From: Bacillus sp. 2205SS5-2
GTDB lineage: Bacteria; Bacillota; Bacilli; Bacillales; Bacillaceae_K
Length of the DNA: 64,000 nucleotides
Direction: 5' to 3'
Assembly: GCF_037024155.1 (NCBI RefSeq)
Contig: NZ_JAYKTS010000003.1
Coordinates: 1-64,000, forward strand
In this document: one piece after another, positions 59,504-64,000 of the stretch
How the letters are laid out: the number at the start of each line of letters is the position of its first letter
Position numbering within the stretch: position 1 is the first letter of the stretch
Notes under the pieces: model-generated
What the model was told of the DNA's origin: nothing
What the model saw: only the letters and a program-made list of their open reading frames with translations
Database searches by the model: none
Made by a program: the position numbers and the translations under genes

Positions 59504-60649
59504 ATGCTCAAAAGTTTAATGATACTTCAGAAGTTCCAGAAAGCCTCTGGAACTTCTCCCTACATTTGGAGCATTGTCAGCATTCTGCCATTTTATTATA
59601 TCTTTCAATCATCATCCAAAATTGAAATTATCGTAGGGCTACTGCTTACAACGATCTTTTTTATTTCGTTACGATTCGCGTTTGTTTCAACAGAATGGCC
59701 AATTTATATGTGGACGTCGATTATGATAGGTGTTTCAATTGCGCTAACGATACTGTTTCAATTTGTGTATTTTTCCTTTTTTATTGCCTACTTTAATGGT
59801 CATATCAAAAATCGCGCCGGATTTTTGACCATTTATATTATCCATTTAGTAGCTTCGACGGTCTCCATAAATTACAATATTGTTGTTCTTCAGGATGCGT
59901 TATTTTTTAAACAATTACCGATTATTATCATTATTTATATTGGAGTTATTCTTTTGCCGTTCAATATTTATAATCGTAAAAAACAAGATCAATTAGAAGA
60001 ACAGCTTGAAGATGCGAATAAACGAATTTCAGAACTAGTTAAACAAGAAGAACGACAACGAATTGCACGAGATCTTCATGATACGTTGGGACAAAAGCTC
60101 TCACTTATTGGATTAAAAAGCGATTTAGCTAGGAAGTTAATATACAAAGATCCCGAACAAGCGAAGGATGAGTTAAAGGACGTTCAACAAACGGCTAGAA
60201 CGGCCTTAAATGAAGTGAGAAAAATGGTTTCACAGATGAGAGGAATCAGAATTAAAGAAGAAATCGCTCATATAGAACAATTCTTAAAAGCAGCTCAAAT
60301 TGAATTCAAATATAAGCGGGACTCCCTCTATAATGTCTCTTTATTTGTTGAAAATATTTTAAGTTTATGCATGAAGGAAACGGTGACAAATGTTGTGAAG
60401 CACAGTCAGGCGACAACATGCGAAATTACCATCGAGCAATCATGGAATGAAATATGCATTGTTGTTAAAGACAATGGTATCGGTATTAATGAGGATGAAG
60501 ATGTTGGAAAAGGCAGTGGCCTTTTAGGGATTAAAGAGAGATTGGAATTTGTTAACGGGAGCCTTAACATCAACGCAATTGAAGGAACAACGATCATCAT
60601 GAGGGTGCCAACCGTAGTCAAAGGGACGGATAAGGAGGGTCAAATATGA
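59504..60649 (+). CDS. desK: Thermosensor histidine kinase DesK
   Basis: The 381-aa protein has five hydrophobic segments in the first 160 residues and a coiled linker (DQLEEQLEDANKRISELVKQ). The HisKA_3 phosphoacceptor follows in RIARDLHDTLGQKLSLIGLK near residue 186, then an HATPase_c domain with VVKDNGIGI and GSGLLGIKERLE. DesK senses membrane thickness and order in the cold and phosphorylates DesR. The start follows AAAGGAGTGCTATT. It overlaps desR by four bases. Confidence 0.93.
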   Translation: MLKSLMILQKFQKASGTSPYIWSIVSILPFYYIFQSSSKIEIIVGLLLTTIFFISLRFAFVSTEWPIYMWTSIMIGVSIALTILFQFVYFSFFIAYFNGHIKNRAGFLTIYIIHLVASTVSINYNIVVLQDALFFKQLPIIIIIYIGVILLPFNIYNRKKQDQLEEQLEDANKRISELVKQEERQRIARDLHDTLGQKLSLIGLKSDLARKLIYKDPEQAKDELKDVQQTARTALNEVRKMVSQMRGIRIKEEIAHIEQFLKAAQIEFKYKRDSLYNVSLFVENILSLCMKETVTNVVKHSQATTCEITIEQSWNEICIVVKDNGIGINEDEDVGKGSGLLGIKERLEFVNGSLNINAIEGTTIIMRVPTVVKGTDKEGQI

Positions 60650-61245
60650 TTTCAATCGTCATTGCGGAAGATCAGGGGATGTTGTTGGGCGCCTTAGGGT
60701 CACTACTTAACTTAGAAGAGGATATGGAGGTAGTGGGAAAAGCTAGGGATGGTAAAGAAGCCATCTCACTGGTCCATCGACTAAATCCTGATGTTTGTAT
60801 AATGGACATCGAAATGCCCGAAAAAAGCGGACTAGAGGCAGCAGAAGAATTAAAAAGTTTAGACAGCAAAGTTATTATTTTAACAACTTTTGCTCGAACG
60901 GGCTATTTTCAACGGGCTCTAAAGGCAGGAGTGAGTGGTTATTTATTAAAGGATAGTCCAAGTGAGGAGCTAGCTAGCTCAATTCGCAGTGTGATGGCCG
61001 GTAAACGGATTTATGCACCTGAACTGATGGATGATGTGTACAGTGATGAAAACCCGTTAACGGATCGCGAAAAAGAAGTGTTAGAACTCGTTGCCGATGG
61101 GAAAAACACAAAGGAAATCGCTGAAGAGTTGCGCATAAAAACAGGGACGGTTCGCAATTATATTTCAACTATTTTAGATAAACTAGAAGTAACTAATCGT
61201 ATAGAAGCCATTAAGCAATTTAAAGAAAAAGGCTGGTTTCGCTAA
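60646..61245 (+). CDS. desR: Response regulator DesR
   Basis: The 199-aa NarL/FixJ-type regulator has a receiver domain with AEDQ near residue 8, the phosphorylated Asp in PDVCIMDIEMPEKSG near residue 54 and Lys in LLKDSPSEEL near residue 104. A LuxR-type HTH (LTDREKEVLELVADGKNTKE) begins near residue 136. Phosphorylated DesR activates des. The ATGA overlap with desK couples their translation. A terminator follows. Confidence 0.94.
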   Translation: MISIVIAEDQGMLLGALGSLLNLEEDMEVVGKARDGKEAISLVHRLNPDVCIMDIEMPEKSGLEAAEELKSLDSKVIILTTFARTGYFQRALKAGVSGYLLKDSPSEELASSIRSVMAGKRIYAPELMDDVYSDENPLTDREKEVLELVADGKNTKEIAEELRIKTGTVRNYISTILDKLEVTNRIEAIKQFKEKGWFR

Positions 61246-61280
61246 GAGATAGGTGAGGATGTATACCTATCTCTTTTTAA
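61244..61280 (+). terminator. Terminator after desR
   Basis: AGAGATAGGT and ACCTATCTCT form a 10-bp stem followed by TTTTTAA, overlapping the desR stop region. Confidence 0.85.
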
Positions 61281-61283
61281 TGT

Positions 61284-61585
61284 TCGGATAAATGGAATCT
61301 GATTTTAAGCGGTGACTTTTTTAAGGAACTATTTGAAAAATCAGATGTCATTCCAATTATATTTGTCCCTTTTAGTGTGGTAAATCAATTTCATAATACC
61401 TTCATGTAGCCTTATCTCATCAACCAATGGTTTGAAGTGATAGGGTTGTTTAATGTAATGATGAAATGGACTAAGGTAAAGCCATTTCACAGAAAAGGTA
61501 TTCATTTTTTGTTCTTTGCTTGATTTATGGGTTTTTCAACAAGCTTGGAAAAAAGCAATTCTATTCTTTTTCTAGTGGGTAGGAA
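61284..61585 (+). pseudogene. Possible decayed gene after desR
   Basis: One frame from about 61290 stays open for about 90 codons except for two in-frame stops. It includes the coding-like stretches DFFKELFEKSDVIPIIFVPF and LINQWFEVIGLFNVMMKWTK. There is no start codon with a binding site. It could be the tail of a membrane protein gene or chance in AT-rich DNA. Confidence 0.25.
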
Positions 61586-62461
61586 TCAGTAGATTACCCC
61601 CCTTTTTCTGAAAAACTGGTGGATAAGGCAAGCGACTGTAAAAGACTGTTCTTCAAGAATGAAATGTCCACCGCAAAGCAGGTTGATTTCTACATTGCAC
61701 AGCTCCTTCTGAAAGGCATATGCGCCAGCTAAAGTGAAAATAAAATCATTTATTCCCCAAACGATGAGCGTATGTGGTTGGTACTGCCGAAGATACTGCT
61801 GCCAATGAGGATATTGTTCGATATTTTTTCGGTAATCATAGGCGTATTCTAATTGAACTTGGTCATTTCCAGGTCGATTTAGAAAAAATTGATCCATTGA
61901 ATAGGAATCAGGACTGATGTGGTTAGGGTAACGGGCTCCTTCTAAGTATTGCCTTATGGTGAAATTAAATGTTAAGAAATACCCGAGTGCTTCTTCTGTT
62001 TGTGGGTTACGGTCCTTCCATAAGGATTTAAACACGTCGAAGGGAGGTCCTAAGCCTACTTCATGAGCCACCGCGTTTTGAATGACGAGCCCGAGGATTT
62101 TTTGAGGGCTTCTGACCGCAATCCGAAAACCAATCGGACCTCCATAATCTTGAACATAGAGGAAAAATTGTGTGATGCCAAGCTCGCTGACTAATTGTTC
62201 GATAATAAGGGATGTAGCGTGAAAAGAATAGGTATAGGTTTTAGGTGAGGGCATAGCACTATTGCCATATCCGGGATAATCAGGTGCAATAACATGGAAT
62301 TGTTTAGAAAGAAGGGGAATTAAGTTTCTGAACATATGGGATGAGCTTGGAAATCCATGCAGAAGAACAATAGTAGGATTATTTCTACAGCCAGCCTCTC
62401 GGTAAAAGATGGACAAACCTGCAATCTGCTTTTTTTGATAACGGATGATGTTAAACACCAC
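61586..62461 (-). CDS. Alpha/beta hydrolase, haloalkane dehalogenase / epoxide hydrolase type
   Basis: The 291-aa protein has the oxyanion HGFPSSSHMFRNLIPLL near residue 36, APDYPGYGNSAMP near residue 60, and the nucleophile elbow YVQDYGGPIGFRIA near residue 108 with Asp as nucleophile. The C-terminal His lies in CGGHFILEEQ. An Asp nucleophile groups it with haloalkane dehalogenases and epoxide hydrolases rather than lipases; the substrate is unknown. The start is one of two adjacent GTG codons (62461 or 62458) after AAAAGGGAAGC. Confidence 0.85.
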   Translation of the reverse strand: MVFNIIRYQKKQIAGLSIFYREAGCRNNPTIVLLHGFPSSSHMFRNLIPLLSKQFHVIAPDYPGYGNSAMPSPKTYTYSFHATSLIIEQLVSELGITQFFLYVQDYGGPIGFRIAVRSPQKILGLVIQNAVAHEVGLGPPFDVFKSLWKDRNPQTEEALGYFLTFNFTIRQYLEGARYPNHISPDSYSMDQFFLNRPGNDQVQLEYAYDYRKNIEQYPHWQQYLRQYQPHTLIVWGINDFIFTLAGAYAFQKELCNVEINLLCGGHFILEEQSFTVACLIHQFFRKRGVIY

Positions 62462-62550
62462 GCTTCCCTTTTAAGTTAAGAGCTTTTCAACTACAAAGTG
62501 ACAGCAGAATATTAAATGGCTGAATACATTTGTCATTCCTCTTTCAATAA

Positions 62551-62711
62551 GGTTGTTTTCGCAAAGATGTTGGTTTTTGTATCAGCAAAAATTCCTTGAT
62601 ATGACTACACTACGGGTCATCTTTTCGTATCAATAGGTAGCTGAGATTAGAAAAAGTACGATTTTTTATACAGAATTTCATCATAGAGCAACAATCAATA
62701 CGAAAAGAGTC
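62551..62711 (+). mobile_element. MITE M14
   Basis: It runs from GGTTGTTTTCGCAAAGATGT to CAATACGAAAAGAGTC. Flanks TTCAATAA and TTCATTAA form an 8-bp duplication with one mismatch. The core is diverged (TTGATATGACTACACTACGG). Confidence 0.8.
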
Positions 62712-62884
62712 TTCATTAAGAAAGCGAGATCAATTGATAAGTATGAAAAGTGATTAATCAACACAAGCTTTTCCTTGGTACATCTACCTATATATTTATA
62801 TGAGGATTCAAGGATCAATAGTATACATTAAGTAGGAAAGGGCGTGATCAAGTGGAATGGACTGTGAGGGGAGGGGCAAAATAA

Positions 62885-62912
62885 ACATGGCCCTCTAAAT
62901 AGAAGGCCATTC
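62885..62912 (-). terminator. Terminator after the DUF1292 gene
   Basis: On the minus strand TGGCCTTCTA-TT-TAGAGGGCCA, with one G-T pair, is followed by TGTTTATTTTG, just beyond the DUF1292 stop. The 62712-62884 stretch shows no other feature. Confidence 0.75.
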
Positions 62913-62925
62913 GAAATGCAATATT

Positions 62926-63198
62926 CTAATGTACTTCCTTTTCCAATTCTTCTTGATAGGCAATAAATTTGGCTTCGATCTCGTTCCATTCTTCATCAGA
63001 TTCAATTTCATCGAAAACAAGAGTGCCGTCTTCTTCTTCAGTATAGCGGAAGGCTGTAATCGAAATATCTTCACGTTCTTCTTCTAATTCTTCCGATAAA
63101 CCAACCACTAAATAATTGAGATTGTTCATTGTAAATGTGTAGAGAACATCAAAGGATTCTTCTCCTAATAAAAGCTGTTCACCAATTTCTACGGCCAT
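62926..63198 (-). CDS. DUF1292 family acidic protein
   Basis: The 90-aa strongly acidic protein has the DUF1292 pattern VLYTFTMNNLNYLVVGLSEE near residue 19 and TAFRYTEEEDGTLVFDEIES near residue 48, as in the small Bacillus YrzB-type proteins. The function is unknown. The start follows GGAGAGATGACAA. A hairpin terminator follows. Confidence 0.85.
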   Translation of the reverse strand: MAVEIGEQLLLGEESFDVLYTFTMNNLNYLVVGLSEELEEEREDISITAFRYTEEEDGTLVFDEIESDEEWNEIEAKFIAYQEELEKEVH

Positions 63199-63290
63199 TT
63201 GTCATCTCTCCAATCTGAGTATTTTTCCAGTCTAGCGTAAGTGCAAAAGCTTCTCTAATAGTGTGTCCATTTATGGTAATCTTATCATCA

Positions 63291-63451
63291 GGCTGTTTTC
63301 GCAAGGTTTGTGGCTTTTCGAATCAGTTGATCATCTATGATATAGCTTTGTTTCGGGCATCATTTCGTCTATTTTTGATGGAATTCAACAGTGAAATGGA
63401 AGATTTAATCAAAAATATAATGAAATAGCCACAATGTATACGAAAAGAGCC
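63291..63451 (+). mobile_element. MITE M15
   Basis: The 161-bp copy has intact ends GGCTGTTTTCGCAAGG and TATACGAAAAGAGCC and the typical core (TATAGCTTTGTTTCGGGCAT). Flanks TATCATCA and TATAATAA differ at two bases. Confidence 0.9.
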
Positions 63452-63548
63452 TATAATAAAGATAGGATTGAACGTTGATTATAACATACTGAAGTTGAAA
63501 TGAAACAATGCTGGACTTTTAATAGTAGAGTCTTGCGTTTTTAAAGAA

Positions 63549-63708
63549 GGCTGTTTTCGCAAAGATTGTGGCTTTTCGTATCCATTAACAATCTGTGATA
63601 TAGCTTGTTTCGGGCATCATTTCGTCTGTTTTTGATCGAAATCAACAGGGAAATGGAGGATTTATTAAAAAATCAGAAGAAATAGCCACAATATATACGA
63701 AAAGAGCC
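63549..63708 (+). mobile_element. MITE M16 with exact target duplication
   Basis: The 160-bp copy has ends GGCTGTTTTCGCAAAGATTG and TATACGAAAAGAGCC. Exact 8-bp copies TTAAAGAA flank it (63541-63548 and 63709-63716). It lies only 97 bases from M15 and is very similar to it. Confidence 0.95.
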
Positions 63709-63731
63709 TTAAAGAAAGAGAGATCCAAATT

Positions 63732-64000
63732 ATGTGGTTTCGATTTTTCTTATTCCGTAATCGGGCTAGATTGTTGGGCAACCAATATGTCGAAGTAAAC
63801 ACAGAGAGCGATACAGTGAGTTTGATGACCTTGGAAAGTAGAGCGTGGCCATCAAGAGAGCGAAGAATCACCGTTAATGTCCTTGGAATGAGAAGCGCGG
63901 TACATCAATACTGTTCAGCAGGAAAATTCAAACGGAGGATAGACATAAATTGTTTAGTGTCATTCTTCAACTATAAAGGTATTTATACTTCAAAAAACAC
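63732..64000 (+). CDS. Possible partial gene running off the window end
   Basis: A frame from ATG 63732 stays open for 89 codons to the end. It starts MWFRFFLFRNRARLLGNQYV and continues with a basic, Ser-rich sequence. The only upstream purine stretch is AAAGAGAGATCC, a weak site. No family is recognised, and an overlapping minus-strand frame is also open, so this may be chance. Confidence 0.25.
   Translation, partial: MWFRFFLFRNRARLLGNQYVEVNTESDTVSLMTLESRAWPSRERRITVNVLGMRSAVHQYCSAGKFKRRIDINCLVSFFNYKGIYTSKN

Overview
The window is chromosomal DNA of a low-GC Gram-positive bacterium of the Bacillaceae. The evidence is the Bacillus-type 5S rRNA end, strong GGAGG ribosome binding sites, frequent TTG/GTG starts, and a gene order matching Bacillus subtilis: yebE-yebG-purEKBCSQLFMNHD, then yerA-yerB-yerC-pcrB-pcrA-ligA-camS(yerH), a putP/opuE transporter, gatCAB, dgkB (yerQ) and rlmCD (yefA). 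It starts inside the 3' part of a 5S rRNA gene at the end of an rrn operon and ends just after a DUF1292 gene.

Layout. 0-0.6 kb: 5S end, terminator, and a tandemly duplicated segment carrying a second 5S tail. 0.7-5.5 kb: an accessory zone with a decayed lipoprotein gene, a small membrane protein, an NAT-like enzyme, a DUF2975 gene whose HTH partner has been split by a transposable element, and a HEAT-like protein. 5.5-20.4 kb: UPF0316/NETI pair, then the purine operon with a PurBox pair, promoter, guanine-type riboswitch and terminator. 20.5-31 kb: yerA-like, yerB, yerC, pcrB, pcrA, ligA, camS. 32-37 kb: proline transporter and the glyoxylate pair aceB-aceA. 37.1-38.2 kb: an unusual array of about nine 125-bp units, each with two palindromes. 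38.5-43 kb: YueI-like gene and gatCAB. 43.3-47.2 kb: a secreted thermolysin-type protease and a DUF1700/DUF4097 pair. 47.8-53.7 kb: EamA exporter divergent from a MocR regulator, thioredoxin-like protein, HTH protein, methyltransferase and NAT. 54-57.5 kb: dgkB and rlmCD. 58.4-61.2 kb: cold-response system des-desK-desR. 61.6-64 kb: alpha/beta hydrolase and DUF1292 gene.

The main non-coding content is a family of short non-autonomous transposable elements (MITEs; called M here) of about 130-190 bp. They have imperfect 25-bp terminal inverted repeats starting GGCTSTTTTCG and create 8-bp AT-rich target duplications, as the ISL3 transposase family does. I count about 16 recognisable copies plus fragments. 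One splits a yozG-like regulator, one lies in the 5' leader of des, two lie inside the purine operon, and one contains a nested pair of a second structured repeat (called R2). The palindrome array at 37.1-38.2 kb, with one isolated near-copy of its palindrome at 50.3 kb, is the best candidate for something undescribed.

Start codons were chosen by ribosome binding site position and family length. All functional names come from recognising conserved sequence by eye; no database search was run.
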